Below, piece by piece: positions 25,491 through 38,859 of a stretch of 64,000 nt of DNA. Position numbers and translations under genes: made by a program. Position 1 is the stretch's first letter; every line of letters starts with the position of its first letter. Source of the DNA: Loxodes magnus (Eukaryota > Ciliophora > Karyorelictea > Loxodida > Loxodidae); NCBI GenBank assembly GCA_946699065.1, contig CAMPDV010001446.1, positions 46,594 to 110,593 of the forward strand, given 5' to 3'. Under the pieces are notes generated by a model. It searched no databases. It worked only from the letters and a program-made list of their open reading frames with translations, and was not told the origin of the DNA.

Positions 25491-27615
25491 TCTTACCTTA
25501 CTTATTCACTTTTCTAAATACTTATTACTTCTCAAAGCATACTCCTTAAAACTGAAAGTCTATCTTCTTTTCTTACCTTACTTATTCACTTTTCTAAATA
25601 CTTATTACTTCTCAAAGCATACTCCTTAAAACTGAAAGTCTATCTTCTTTTCTTACCTTACTTATTCACTTTTCTAAATACTTATTACTTCTCAAAGCAT
25701 ACTCCTTAAAACTGAAACTCTATCTTCTTTTCTTACTTTCCTTATTCACTTTTCTAAATACTTATTACTTCTCAAAGCATACTCCTTAAAACTGAAATTA
25801 TATCTCTTTTCTTACTTTCCTTATTCACTTTTCTAAATACTTATTACTTCTCAAAGCATACTCCTTAAAACTGAAATTCTTTCTTCTTTTCTTACCTTAC
25901 TTATTCACTTTTATAAATACTTATTACTTCTCAAAGCATACTCCTTAAAACTGAAATTATATCTCTTTTCTTACCTTACTTATTCACTTTTCTAAATACT
26001 TATTACTTCTCAAAGCATACTCCTTAAAACTGAAAGTCTATCTTCTTTTCTTACCTTACTTATTCACTTTTCTAAATACTTATTACTTCTCAAAGCATAC
26101 TCCTTAAAACTGATACTATTTCTTCATTTCTTACCTTACTTATTCACTTTTATAAATACTTATTACTTCTCAAAGCATACTCCTTAAAACTGAAACTCTA
26201 TCTTCTTTTCTTACTTTCCTTATTCACTTTTCTAAATACTTATTACTTCTCAAAGCATACTCCTTAAAACTGAAACTCTATCTTCTTTTCTTACTTTCCT
26301 TATTCACTTTTCTAAATACTTATTACTTCTCAAAGCATACTCCTTAAAACTGATACTATTTCTTCATTTCTTACTTTCCTTATTCAATTTTCTAAATACT
26401 TATTACTTCTCAAAGCATACTCCTTAAAACTGAAATTCTATCTTCTTTTCTTACCTTACTTATTCACTTTTCTAAATACTTATTACTTCTCAAAGCATAC
26501 TCATTAAAACTGAAATTCTTTCTTCTTTTCTTACCTTACTTATTCAATTTTCTAAATACTTATTACTTCTCAAAGCATACTCCTTAAAACTGAAAGTCTA
26601 TCTCTTTTCATACCTTACTTATTCACTTTTCTAAATACTTATTACTTCTCAAAGCATACTCCTTAAAACTGATACTATTTCTTCATTTCTTACTTTACTT
26701 ATTCACTTTTCTAAATACTTATTACTTCTCAAAGCATACTCCTTAAAACTGAAAGTCTATCTCTTTTCTTACCTTACTTATTCACTTTTCTAAATACTTA
26801 TTACTTCTCAAAGCATACTCATAAAAACTGAAATTCTATCTTCTTTTCTTACCTTACTTATTCACTTTTCTAAATACTTATTACTTCTCAAAGCATACTC
26901 CTTAAAACTGAAATTCTATCTTCTTTTCTTACCTTACTTATTCACTTTTCTAAATACTTATTACTTCTCAAAGCATACTCATTAAAACTGAAATTCTTTC
27001 TTCTTTTCTTACCTTACTTATTCAATTTTCTAAATACTTATTACTTCTCAAAGCATACTCCTTAAAACTGAAAGTCTATCTCTTTTCATACCTTACTTAT
27101 TCACTTTTCTAAATACTTATTACTTCTCAAAGCATACTCCTTAAAACTGATACTATTTCTTCATTTCTTACTTTACTTATTCAATTTTCTAAATACTTAT
27201 TACTTCTCAAAGCATACTCCTTAAAACTGAAAGTCTATCTTCTTTTCTTACCTTACTTATTCACTTTTCTAAATACTTATTACTTCTCAAAGCATACTCC
27301 TTAAAACTGAAAGTCTATCTTCTTTTCTTACCTTACTTATTCACTTTTCTAAATACTTATTACTTCTCAAAGCATACTCATTAAAACTGAAATTCTTTCT
27401 TCTTTTCTTACCTTACTTATTCACTTTTCTAAATACTTATTACTTCTCAAAGCATACTCCTTAAAACTGAAATTATATCTCTTTTCTTACTTTCCTTATT
27501 CACTTTTCTAAATACTTATTACTTCTCAAAGCATACTCCTTAAAACTGAAATTCTTTCTTCTTTTCTTACCTTACTTATTCAATTTTCTAAATACTTATT
27601 ACTTCTCAAAGCATA
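25491..27615. repeat. Second copy of the 2,471-bp higher-order unit (incomplete)
   Basis: Abuts the first copy head to tail. Monomer order matches to about 27,615, where a GAAACTC monomer replaces the GAAATTATATCTC/TTCTTCAC monomer of copy 1. About 2.1 kb is retained. Confidence 0.85.
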
Positions 27616-29459
27616 CTCCTTAAAACTGAAACTCTATCTTCTTTTCTTACCTTACTTATTCACTTTTCTAAATACTTATTACTTCTCAAAGCATACTCCT
27701 TAAAACTGAAATTATATCTCTTTTCTTACTTTCCTTATTCACTTTTCTAAATACTTATTACTTCTCAAAGCATACTCCTTAAAACTGAAATTCTATCTTC
27801 TTTTCTTACCTTACTTATTCACTTTTCTAAATACTTATTACTTCTCAAAGCATACTCCTTAAAACTGAAATTCTTTCTTCTTTTCTTACCTTACTTATTC
27901 AATTTTATAAATACTTATTACTTCTCAAAGCATACTCCTTAAAACTGAAATTATATCTCTTTTCTTACCTTACTTATTCACTTTTCTAAATACTTATTAC
28001 TTCTCAAAGCATACTCCTTAAAACTGAAAGTCTATCTTCTTTTCTTACCTTACTTATTCACTTTTCTAAATACTTATTACTTCTCAAAGCATACTCCTTA
28101 AAACTGAAAGTCTATCTTCTTTTCTTACTTTCCTTATTCACTTTTCTAAAACCTTATTACTTCTCAAAGCATACTCCTTAAAACTGAAATTATATCTCTT
28201 TTCTTACTTTCCTTATTCACTTTTCTAAATACTTATTACTTCTCAAAGCATACTCCTTAAAACTGAAATTCTTTCTTCTTTTCTTACCTTACTTATTCAC
28301 TTTTATAAATACTTATTACTTCTCAAAGCATACTCCTTAAAACTGAAATTTTATCTCTTTTCTTACTTTCCTTATTCACTTTTCTAAATACTTATTACTT
28401 CTCAAAGCATACTCCTTAAAACTGAAAGTCTATCTCTTTTCTTACCTTACTTATTCACTTTTCTAAATACTTATTACTTCTCAAAGCATACTCCTTAAAA
28501 CTGAAAGTCTATCTCTTTTCTTACCTTACTTATTCACTTTTCTAAATACTTATTACTTCTCAAAGCATACTCCTTAAAACTGATACTATTTCTTCATTTC
28601 TTACTTTACTTATTCAATTTTCTAAATACTTATTACTTCTCAAAGCATACTCCTTAAAACTGAAAGTCTATCTTCTTTTCTTACCTTACTTATTCACTTT
28701 TCTAAATACTTATTACTTCTCAAAGCATACTCCTTAAAACTGATACTATTTCTTCATTTCTTACTTTACTTATTCACTTTTCTAAATACTTATTACTTCT
28801 CAAAGCATACTCCTTAAAACTGAAAGTCTATCTCTTTTCTTACCTTACTTATTCACTTTTCTAAATACTTATTACTTCTCAAAGCATACTCCTTAAAACT
28901 GATACTATTTCTTCATTTCTTACTTTACTTATTCAATTTTCTAAATACTTATTACTTCTCAAAGCATACTCCTTAAAACTGAAATTATATCTCTTTTCTT
29001 ACTTTCCTTATTCACTTTTCTAAATACTTATTACTTCTCAAAGCATACTCCTTAAAACTGAAAGTCTATCTTCTTTTCTTACTTTACTTATTCAATTTTC
29101 TAAATACTTATTACTTCTCAAAGCATACTCCTTAAAACTGAAAGTCTATCTTCTTTTCTTACTTTCCTTATTCACTTTTCTAAATACTTATTACTTCTCA
29201 AAGCATACTCCTTAAAACTGAAAGTCTATCTTCTTTTCTTACTTTACTTATTCAATTTTCTAAATACTTATTACTTCTCAAAGCATACTCCTTAAAACTG
29301 AAAGTCTATCTCTTTTCATACCTTACTTATTCACTTTTCTAAATACTTATTACTTCTCAAAGCATACTCCTTAAAACTGAAAGTCTATCTCTTTTCTTAC
29401 CTTACTTATTCACTTTTCTAAATACTTATTACTTCTCAAAGCATACTCCTTAAAACTGA

Positions 29460-30720
29460 AAGTCTATCTCTTTTCTTACCTTACTTATTCACTTTTCTAA
29501 ATACTTATTACTTCTCAAAGCATACTCCTTAAAACTGATACTATTTCTTCATTTCTTACTTTACTTATTCAATTTTCTAAATACTTATTACTTCTCAAAG
29601 CATACTCCTTAAAACTGAAAGTCTATCTTCTTTTCTTACCTTACTTATTCACTTTTCTAAATACTTATTACTTCTCAAAGCATACTCCTTAAAACTGATA
29701 ATTTTTCTTCATTTCTTACTTTACTTATTCACTTTTCTAAATACTTATTACTTCTCAAAGCATACTCCTTAAAACTGAAAGTCTATCTCTTTTCTTACCT
29801 TACTTATTCACTTTTCTAAATACTTATTACTTCTCAAAGCATACTCCTTAAAACTGATACTATTTCTTCATTTCTTACTTTACTTATTCAATTTTCTAAA
29901 TACTTATTACTTCTCAAAGCATACTCCTTAAAACTGAAATTATATCTCTTTTCTTACTTTCCTTATTCACTTTTCTAAATACTTATTACTTCTCAAAGCA
30001 TACTCCTTAAAACTGAAAGTCTATCTTCTTTTCTTACTTTACTTATTCAATTTTCTAAATACTTATTACTTCTCAAAGCATACTCCTTAAAACTGAAAGT
30101 CTATCTTCTTTTCTTACCTTACTTATTCACTTTTCTAAATACTTATTACTTCTCAAAGCATACTCATTAAAACTGAAATTCTTTCTTCTTTTCTTACCTT
30201 ACTTATTCAATTTTCTAAATACTTATTACTTCTCAAAGCATACTCCTTAAAACTGAAAGTCTATCTCTTTTCTTACCTTACTTATTCACTTTTCTAAATA
30301 CTTATTACTTCTCAAAGCATACTCCTTAAAACTGATACTATTTCTTCATTTCTTACTTTACTTATTCAATTTTCTAAATACTTATTACTTCTCAAAGCAT
30401 ACTCCTTAAAACTGAAAGTCTATCTTCTTTTCTTACCTTACTTATTCACTTTTCTAAATACTTATTACTTCTCAAAGCATACTCCTTAAAACTGATAATT
30501 TTTCTTCATTTCTTACTTTACTTATTCACTTTTCTAAATACTTATTACTTCTCAAAGCATACTCCTTAAAACTGAAAGTCTATCTCTTTTCTTACCTTAC
30601 TTATTCACTTTTCTAAATACTTATTACTTCTCAAAGCATACTCCTTAAAACTGATACTATTTCTTCATTTCTTACTTTACTTATTCAATTTTCTAAATAC
30701 TTATTACTTCTCAAAGCATA
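29460..30720. repeat. 797-bp-offset (ten-monomer) higher-order pair in B1
   Basis: The rare GATAATTTTTC monomer occurs only at 29,697 and 30,494, each flanked by the same order: GAAAGTCTATCTC, GATACTATTTC/CAATTTT, GAAAGTCTATC before it, and GAAAGTCTATCTC, GATACTATTTC after it. The offset is ten monomers less three bases, from the 79-bp members. Confidence 0.82.
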
Positions 30721-30999
30721 CTCCTTAAAACTGAAATTCTATCTCTTTTCTTACTTTCCTTATTCACTTTTCTAAATACTTATTACTTCTCAAAGCATAC
30801 TCCTTAAAACTGATACTATTTCTTCATTTCTTACTTTACTTATTCACTTTTCTAAATACTTATTACTTCTCAAAGCATACTCCTTAAAACTGAAAGTCTA
30901 TCTCTTTTCTTACCTTACTTATTCACTTTTCTAAATACTTATTACTTCTCAAAGCATACTCCTTAAAACTGATACTATTTCTTCATTTCTTACTTTACT

Positions 31000-32938
31000 T
31001 ATTCAATTTTCTAAATACTTATTACTTCTCAAAGCATACTCCTTAAAACTGAAAGTCTATCTCTTTTCTTACCTTACTTATTCACTTTTCTAAATACTTA
31101 TTACTTCTCAAAGCATACTCCTTAAAACTGATACTATTTCTTCATTTCTTACTTTACTTATTCAATTTTCTAAATACTTATTACTTCTCAAAGCATACTC
31201 CTTAAAACTGAAATTCTTTCTTCTTTTCTTACTTTACTTATTCACTTTTCTAAATACTTATTACTTCTCAAAGCATACTCCTTAAAACTTATACTATTTC
31301 TTCATTTCTTACTTTACTTATTCACTTTTCTAAATACTTATTACTTCTCAAAGCATACTCCTTAAAACTGAAATTATATCTCTTTTCTTACTTTACTTAT
31401 TCACTTTTCTAAATACTTATTACTTCTCAAAGCATACTCCTTAAAACTGAAAGTCTATCTTCTTTTCTTACCTTACTTATTCACTTTTCTAAATACTTAT
31501 TACTTCTCAAAGCATACTCCTTAAAACTGATACTATTTCTTCTTTTCTTACCTTACTTATTCACTTTTCTAAATACTTATTACTTCTCAAAGCATACTCC
31601 TTAAAACTGAAATTATATCTCTTTTCTTACTTTCCTTATTCACTTTTCTAAATACTTATTACTTCTCAAAGCATACTCCTTAAAACTGAAATTCTTTCTT
31701 CTTTTCTTACTTTACTTATTCACTTTTCTAAATACTTATTACTTCTCAAAGCATACTCCTTAAAACTGAAATTCTATCTTCTTTTCTTACCTTACTTATT
31801 CACTTTTCTAAATACTTATTACTTCTCAAAGCATACTCCTTAAAACTGAAATTATATCTCTTTTCTTACTTTACTTATTCACTTTTCTAAATACTTATTA
31901 CTTCTCAATGCATACTCCTTAAAACTGAAATTCTATCTTCTTTTCTTACCTTACTTATTCACTTTTCTAAATACTTATTACTTCTCAAAGCATACTCCTT
32001 AAAACTTAAATTCTTTTTTCATTTCTTACTTTCCTTATTCGCTTATCTAAATACTTATTACTTCTCAAAGCATACTCCTTAAAACTGAAATTCTATTTTC
32101 TTTTATTACTTTACTTCTTCACTTTTATAAATACTTATTACTTTTCAAAGCATACTCCTTAAAACTGAAATTATATCTTCTTTTCTTACTTTCCTTATTC
32201 AATTTTCTAAATACTTATTACTTCTCAAAGCATACTCCTTAAAACTGAAATTCTATCTTCTTTTCTTACTTTACTTATTCAATTTTCTAAATACTTATTA
32301 CTTCTCAAAGCATACTCTTTAAAACTGAAATTCTATCTTCTTTTATTACTTTACTTCTTCACTTTTCTAAATACTTATTACTTCTCAAAGCATACTCATA
32401 AAAACTGAAATTCTATCTCTTTTCTTACTTTCCTTATTCACTTTTCTAAATACTTATTACTTCTCAAAGCATACTCCTTAAAACTGAAAGTCTTTCTTCA
32501 TTTCTTACTTTACTTATTCACTTTTCTAAATACTTATTACTTCTCAAAGCATACTCCTTAAAACTGAAACTCTATCTTCTTTTCTTACTTTCCTTATTCA
32601 CTTTTCTAAATACTTATTACTTCTCAAAGCATACTCCTTAAAACTGAAAGTCTATCTCTTTTCTTACCTTACTTATTCACTTTTCTAAATACTTATTACT
32701 TCTCAAAGCATGCTTCTTAAAACTGAAATTCTATCTTCTTTTCTTACTTTACTTCTTCGCTTTTATAAATACTTATTACTTCTCAAAGCATACTCCTTAA
32801 AACTGAAATTCTATCTTCTTTTCTTACTTTACTTCTTCGCATTTATAAATACTTATTACTTCTCAAAGCATACTCCTTAAAACTGAAATTCTTTTTTCTT
32901 TTCTTACCTTACTTATTCACTTTTCTAAATACTTATTA
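31000..32938. repeat. Copy 1 of a 1.94-kb segment duplicated at +4,949 bp
   Basis: At least five rare markers share the exact offset: ACTTATACTATTTC (31,291 and 36,240), CAATGCAT (31,908 and 36,857), TCGCTTATCTAA (32,041 and 36,990), ACTTTTCAAAG (32,141 and 37,090), GCATGCTTC (32,708 and 37,657). Differences seen: GATACTATTTCTTCTTTTC near 31,531 against GAAACTC, GAAAGTCTTTC near 32,488 against GATACTATTTC, TTCGCATTTAT near 32,836 against TTCGCTTTTAT, and TTCTTCAC against TTCTTAAC in the second copy. Confidence 0.9.
32700..32880. repeat. A-like TTCTTCGCTTTTATAAAT monomers inside family B
   Basis: Pairs or singles of monomers with TTACTTCTTCGC and TATAAATACTTATT, both A-like traits, lie near 32,756, 32,835, 37,706, 37,786, 38,186, 40,816, 41,298, 41,378, 58,367 and 59,711. 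All share TTCGC, absent from true family A, so they are one lineage that branched from A-like stock and then spread within B. Confidence 0.78.
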
Positions 32939-33587
32939 CTTCTCAAAGCATACTCCTTAAAACTGAAATTATATCTCTTTTCTTACTTTACTTATTCACT
33001 TTTCTAAATACTTATTACTTCTCAAAGCATACTCATAAAAACTGAAATTCTATCTACTTTTCTTACTTTACTTATTCACTTTTCTAAATACTTATTACTT
33101 CTCAAAGCATACTCCTTAAAACTGAAATTCTTTCTTCTTTACTTACTTTCCTTATTCACTTTTCTAAATACTTATTACTTCTCAAAGCATACTCCTTAAA
33201 ACTGAAATTCTTTCTTCTTTTCTTACCTTACTTATTCACTTTTCTAAATACTTATTACTTCTCAAAGCATACTCCTTAAAACTGAAATTCTATCTTCTTT
33301 TCTTACCTTACTTATTCACTTTTCTAAATACTTATTACTTCTCAAAGCATACTCCTTAAAACTGAAATTCTATCTCTTTTCTTACTTTACTTATTCACTT
33401 TTCTAAATACTTATTACTTCTCAAAGCATACTCCTTAAAACTGAAATTCTTTTTTCTTTTCTTACTTTACTTATTCAATTTTCTAAATACTTATTACTTC
33501 TCAAAGCATACTCCTTAAAACTGAAACTCTTTCTTCTTTTCTTACTTTACTTATTCACTTTTCTAAATACTTATTACTTCTCAAAGC

Positions 33588-34140
33588 ATGCTCTATAAAA
33601 ATGAAACGCTTTCTTCTTTGCTTACTTTACTTCTTCACTTTTCTAAATACTTATTACTTCTCAAAGCATACTCCTTTAAAACTGAAACTCTTTCTTATTT
33701 TCTTACTTTACTTATTCACTTTTCTAAATACTTATTACTTCTCAAAGCATACTCCTTAAAACTGAAATTCTTTTTTCTTTTCTTACTTTACTTATTCACT
33801 TTTCTAAATACTTATTACTTCTCAAAGCATACTCCTTAAAACTGAAATTCTATCTTCTTTTATTACTTTACTTATTCACTTTTCTAAATACTTATTACTT
33901 CTCAAAGCATACTCCTTAAAACCGAAACTCTTTCTTCTTTACTTACTTTACTTATTCACTTTTCTAAATACTTATTACTTCTCAAAGCATACTCCTTAAA
34001 ACTGAAATTCTTTCTTCTTTTCTTACCTTACTTATTCACTTTTCTAAATACTTATTACTTCTCAAAGCATACTCTTAAAAACTGAAACTCTATCTTCTTT
34101 TCTTACCTTACTTATTCAATTTTCTAAATACTTATTACTT
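33588..34140. repeat. Likely ancestral copy of the B2 cassette
   Basis: Monomers in order: AATGAAACGCTTTC with CTTTGCTTAC (33,601), CTCCTTTAAAACTG with CTTATTTTC, GAAATTCTTTTTTC, TTTTATTAC, ACCGAAACTC with CTTTACTTAC, GAAATTCTTTC, then a CTCTTAAAAACTG joint. The same order reappears from 39,826, but there with CTTCTTAAAGC, CTCAATGC and ACTTAAATTC, none of which is present here. The extra T in CTCCTTTAAAACTG makes an 81-bp monomer and happens to keep an 83-codon frame open; that frame is not a credible gene. Confidence 0.8.
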
Positions 34141-34379
34141 CTCAAAGCATACTCCTTAAAACTGAAATTCTATCTTCTTTTCTTACCTTACTTATTCACT
34201 TTTCTAAATACTTATTACTTCTCAAAGCATACTCCTTAAAACTGAAATTATATCTCTTTTCTTACCTTACTTATTCACTTTTCTAAATACTTATTACTTC
34301 TCAAAGCATACTCCTTAAAACTGAAATTCTATCTTCTTTTATTACTTTACTTATTCACTTTTCTAAATACTTATTACTT

Positions 34380-34480
34380 CTCAAAGCATACTCCTTAAAA
34401 CCGAAACTCTTTCTTCTTTACTTACTTTACTTCTTCACTTTACAAAATACAAATTACTTCTAAAGCATACTCCTTTAAAA
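34380..34480. repeat. Variant tail TTTACAAAATACAAATTAC in an ACCGAAACTC monomer
   Basis: Within one monomer ACTTTTCTAAATACTTATTAC is replaced by ACTTTACAAAATACAAATTAC and CTCAAAG by CTAAAG, followed by CTCCTTTAAAACTG. Copies of this tail lie near 24,317, 34,437, 41,061, 43,140, 44,736, 47,050 and 48,887, with a hybrid (TCTAAATACAAATTAC) near 37,876. Clustered changes that always travel together suggest a single origin followed by spread. Confidence 0.8.
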
Positions 34481-35948
34481 CTGAAACTCTTTCTTCTTTT
34501 CTTACCTTACTTATTCAATTTTCTAAATACTTATTACTTCTCAAAGCATACTCCTTAAAACTGAAATTCTATCTTCTTTTATTACTTTACTTATTCACTT
34601 TTCTAAATACTTATTACTTCTCAAAGCATACTCCTTAAAACTGAAATTCTTTTTTCTTTTCTTACTTTACTTATTCACTTTTCTAAATACTTATTACTTC
34701 TCAAAGCATACTCCTTAAAACTGAAATTCTTTCTTCTTTTCTTACCTTACTTATTCACTTTTCTAAATACTTATTACTTCTCAAAGCATACTCCTTAAAA
34801 CTGAAACTCTATCTTCTTTTCTTACCTTACTTATTCACTTTTCTAAATACTTATTACTTCTCAAAGCATACTCCTTAAAACTGAAATTCTTTCTTCTTTT
34901 CTTACCTTACTTATTCACTTTTCTAAATACTTATTACTTCTCAAAGCATACTCCTTAAAACTGAAATTATATCTCTTTTCTTACTTTCCTTATTCACTTT
35001 TCTAAATACTTATTACTTCTCAAAGCATACTCCTTAAAACTGAAATTCTATCTTCTTTTCTTACCTTACTTATTCAATTTTCTAAATACTTATTACTTCT
35101 CAAAGCATACTCCTTAAAACTGAAACTCTATCTTCTTTTCTTACCTTACTTATTCACTTTTCTAAATACTTATTACTTCTCAAAGCATACTCCTTAAAAC
35201 TGAAATTATATCTCTTTTCTTACTTTCCTTATTCACTTTTCTAAATACTTATTACTTCTCAAAGCATACTCCTTAAAACTGATACTATTTCTTCATTTCT
35301 TACTTTACTTATTCAATTTTCTAAATACTTATTACTTCTCAAAGCATACTCCTTAAAACTGAAAGTCTATCTTCTTTTCTTACCTTACTTATTCACTTTT
35401 CTAAATACTTATTACTTCTCAAAGCATACTCCTTAAAACTGATACTATTTCTTCATTTCTTACTTTACTTATTCACTTTTCTAAATACTTATTACTTCTC
35501 AAAGCATACTCCTTAAAACTGAAATTCTATCTTCTTTTCTTACCTTACTTATTCACTTTTCTAAATACTTATTACTTCTCAAAGCATACTCCTTAAAACT
35601 GAAACTCTATCTTCTTTTCTTACCTTACTTATTCAATTTTCTAAATACTTATTACTTCTCAAAGCATACTCCTTAAAACTGAAATTATATCTCTTTTCTT
35701 ACTTTCCTTATTCACTTTTCTAAATACTTATTACTTCTCAAAGCATACTCCTTAAAACTGATACTATTTCTTCTTTTCTTACTTTACTTATTCACTTTTC
35801 TAAATACTTATTACTTCTCAAAGCATACTCCTTAAAACTGAAAGTCTATCTTCTTTTCTTACCTTACTTATTCACTTTTCTAAATACTTATTACTTCTCA
35901 AAGCATACTCATTAAAACTGAAATTCTTTCTTCTTTTCTTACCTTACT

Positions 35949-37887
35949 TATTCAATTTTCTAAATACTTATTACTTCTCAAAGCATACTCCTTAAAACTG
36001 AAAGTCTATCTCTTTTCTTACCTTACTTATTCACTTTTCTAAATACTTATTACTTCTCAAAGCATACTCCTTAAAACTGATACTATTTCTTCATTTCTTA
36101 CTTTACTTATTCAATTTTCTAAATACTTATTACTTCTCAAAGCATACTCCTTAAAACTGAAATTCTTTCTTCTTTTCTTACTTTACTTATTCACTTTTCT
36201 AAATACTTATTACTTCTCAAAGCATACTCCTTAAAACTTATACTATTTCTTCATTTCTTACTTTACTTATTCACTTTTCTAAATACTTATTACTTCTCAA
36301 AGCATACTCCTTAAAACTGAAATTATATCTCTTTTCTTACTTTACTTATTCACTTTTCTAAATACTTATTACTTCTCAAAGCATACTCCTTAAAACTGAA
36401 AGTCTATCTTCTTTTCTTACCTTACTTATTCACTTTTCTAAATACTTATTACTTCTCAAAGCATACTCCTTAAAACTGAAACTCTATCTTCTTTTCTTAC
36501 CTTACTTATTCACTTTTCTAAATACTTATTACTTCTCAAAGCATACTCCTTAAAACTGAAATTATATCTCTTTTCTTACTTTCCTTATTCACTTTTCTAA
36601 ATACTTATTACTTCTCAAAGCATACTCCTTAAAACTGAAATTCTTTCTTCTTTTCTTACTTTACTTATTCACTTTTCTAAATACTTATTACTTCTCAAAG
36701 CATACTCCTTAAAACTGAAATTCTATCTTCTTTTCTTACCTTACTTATTCACTTTTCTAAATACTTATTACTTCTCAAAGCATACTCCTTAAAACTGAAA
36801 TTATATCTCTTTTCTTACTTTACTTATTCACTTTTCTAAATACTTATTACTTCTCAATGCATACTCCTTAAAACTGAAATTCTATCTTCTTTTCTTACCT
36901 TACTTATTCACTTTTCTAAATACTTATTACTTCTCAAAGCATACTCCTTAAAACTTAAATTCTTTTTTCATTTCTTACTTTCCTTATTCGCTTATCTAAA
37001 TACTTATTACTTCTCAAAGCATACTCCTTAAAACTGAAATTCTATTTTCTTTTATTACTTTACTTCTTCACTTTTATAAATACTTATTACTTTTCAAAGC
37101 ATACTCCTTAAAACTGAAATTATATCTTCTTTTCTTACTTTCCTTATTCAATTTTCTAAATACTTATTACTTCTCAAAGCATACTCCTTAAAACTGAAAT
37201 TCTATCTTCTTTTCTTACTTTACTTATTCAATTTTCTAAATACTTATTACTTCTCAAAGCATACTCTTTAAAACTGAAATTCTATCTTCTTTTATTACTT
37301 TACTTCTTAACTTTTCTAAATACTTATTACTTCTCAAAGCATACTCATAAAAACTGAAATTCTATCTCTTTTCTTACTTTCCTTATTCACTTTTCTAAAT
37401 ACTTATTACTTCTCAAAGCATACTCCTTAAAACTGATACTATTTCTTCATTTCTTACTTTACTTATTCACTTTTCTAAATACTTATTACTTCTCAAAGCA
37501 TACTCCTTAAAACTGAAACTCTATCTTCTTTTCTTACTTTCCTTATTCACTTTTCTAAATACTTATTACTTCTCAAAGCATACTCCTTAAAACTGAAAGT
37601 CTATCTCTTTTCTTACCTTACTTATTCACTTTTCTAAATACTTATTACTTCTCAAAGCATGCTTCTTAAAACTGAAATTCTATCTTCTTTTCTTACTTTA
37701 CTTCTTCGCTTTTATAAATACTTATTACTTCTCAAAGCATACTCCTTAAAACTGAAATTCTATCTTCTTTTCTTACTTTACTTCTTCGCTTTTATAAATA
37801 CTTATTACTTCTCAAAGCATACTCCTTAAAACTGAAATTCTTTTTTCTTTTCTTACCTTACTTATTCACTTTTCTAAATACAAATTA
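35949..37887. repeat. Copy 2 of the 1.94-kb segment duplicated at +4,949 bp
   Basis: Matches 31,000-32,938 in order and spacing. The copy ends abruptly inside a monomer at about 37,880, where the core reads TAAATACAAATTACTTCTAA instead of the usual core, so the breakpoint coincides with a rare tail variant found elsewhere in B2. Confidence 0.88.
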
Positions 37888-38859
37888 CTTCTAAAGCATA
37901 CTCCTTTAAAACTGAAATTCTATCTCTTTTCTTACTTTACTTATTCACTTTTCTAAATACTTATTACTTCTCAAAGCATACTCCTTAAAACTGAAATTCT
38001 TTTTTCTTTACTTACTTTACTTATTCACTTTTCTAAATACTTATTACTTCTCAAAGCATACTCCTTAAAACTGAAACTCTTTCTTCTTTTCTTACTTTAC
38101 TTATTCACTTTTCTAAATACTTATTACTTCTCAAAGCATACTCCTTAAAACTGAAATTCTATCTTCTTTTCTTACTTTACTTCTTCGCTTTTATAAATAC
38201 TTATTACTTCTCAAAGCATACTCCTTAAAACTGAAATTCTTTTTTCTTTTCTTACCTTACTTATTCACTTTTCTAAATACTTATTACTTCTCAAAGCATA
38301 CTCCTTAAAACTGAAATTATATCTCTTTTCTTACTTTACTTATTCACTTTTCTAAATACTTATTACTTCTCAAAGCATACTCATAAAAACTTAAATTCTT
38401 TCTTCTTTTCTTACTTTACTTATTCACTTTTCTAAATACTTATTACTTCTCAAAGCATACTCCTTAAAACTGAAATTCTTTCTTCTTTACTTACTTTCCT
38501 TATTCACTTTTCTAAATACTTATTACTTCTCAAAGCATACTCCTTAAAACTGAAATTCTTTCTTCTTTTCTTACCTTACTTATTCACTTTTCTAAATACT
38601 TATTACTTCTCAAAGCATACTCCTTAAAACTGAAATTCTATCTTCTTTTCTTACCTTACTTATTCACTTTTCTAAATACTTATTACTTCTCAAAGCATAC
38701 TCCTTAAAACTGAAATTCTATCTCTTTTCTTACTTTACTTATTCACTTTTCTAAATACTTATTACTTCTCAAAGCATACTCCTTAAAACTGAAATTCTTT
38801 TTTCTTTACTTACTTTACTTATTCACTTTTCTAAATACTTATTACTTCTCAAAGCATAC

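Larger units (their letters stand above)
21360..31000. repeat. Satellite family B, subdomain B1
   Basis: Monomers share an almost invariant core, from TTCTAAATACTTATTACTTC through CAAAGCATACTCCTTA, and TTATTCAC in place of TTCTTCAC. Variation is concentrated in the pyrimidine half. Five to six recurring types are seen: GAAAGTCTATC, GAAATTATATCTC (79 bp), GATACTATTTCTTCATTTC, GAAACTCTATC and GAAATTCTTTC, ending in CTTACCTTAC, TTACTTTAC or TTACTTTCC, with CACTTTT or CAATTTT. The types recur in fixed orders, giving higher-order repeats of about 478, 558, 797 and 2,471 bp. Confidence 0.9.

Noticed and set aside
28141..28160. AAACCTTATTAC in place of AAATACTTATTAC near 28,149
   Set aside because: A single local irregularity in one monomer that does not recur and most likely reflects a point change or small sequencing error. 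It is not a structural feature.
33588..33839. Open frame of 83 codons, and its relative at 39,843-40,064
   Set aside because: Both lie over the same cassette of variant monomers. The open frame results from the extra T in CTCCTTTAAAACTG and the ACGC changes, and the product is again a translated repeat. Preservation in two places follows from duplication of the DNA, not from selection on a protein.
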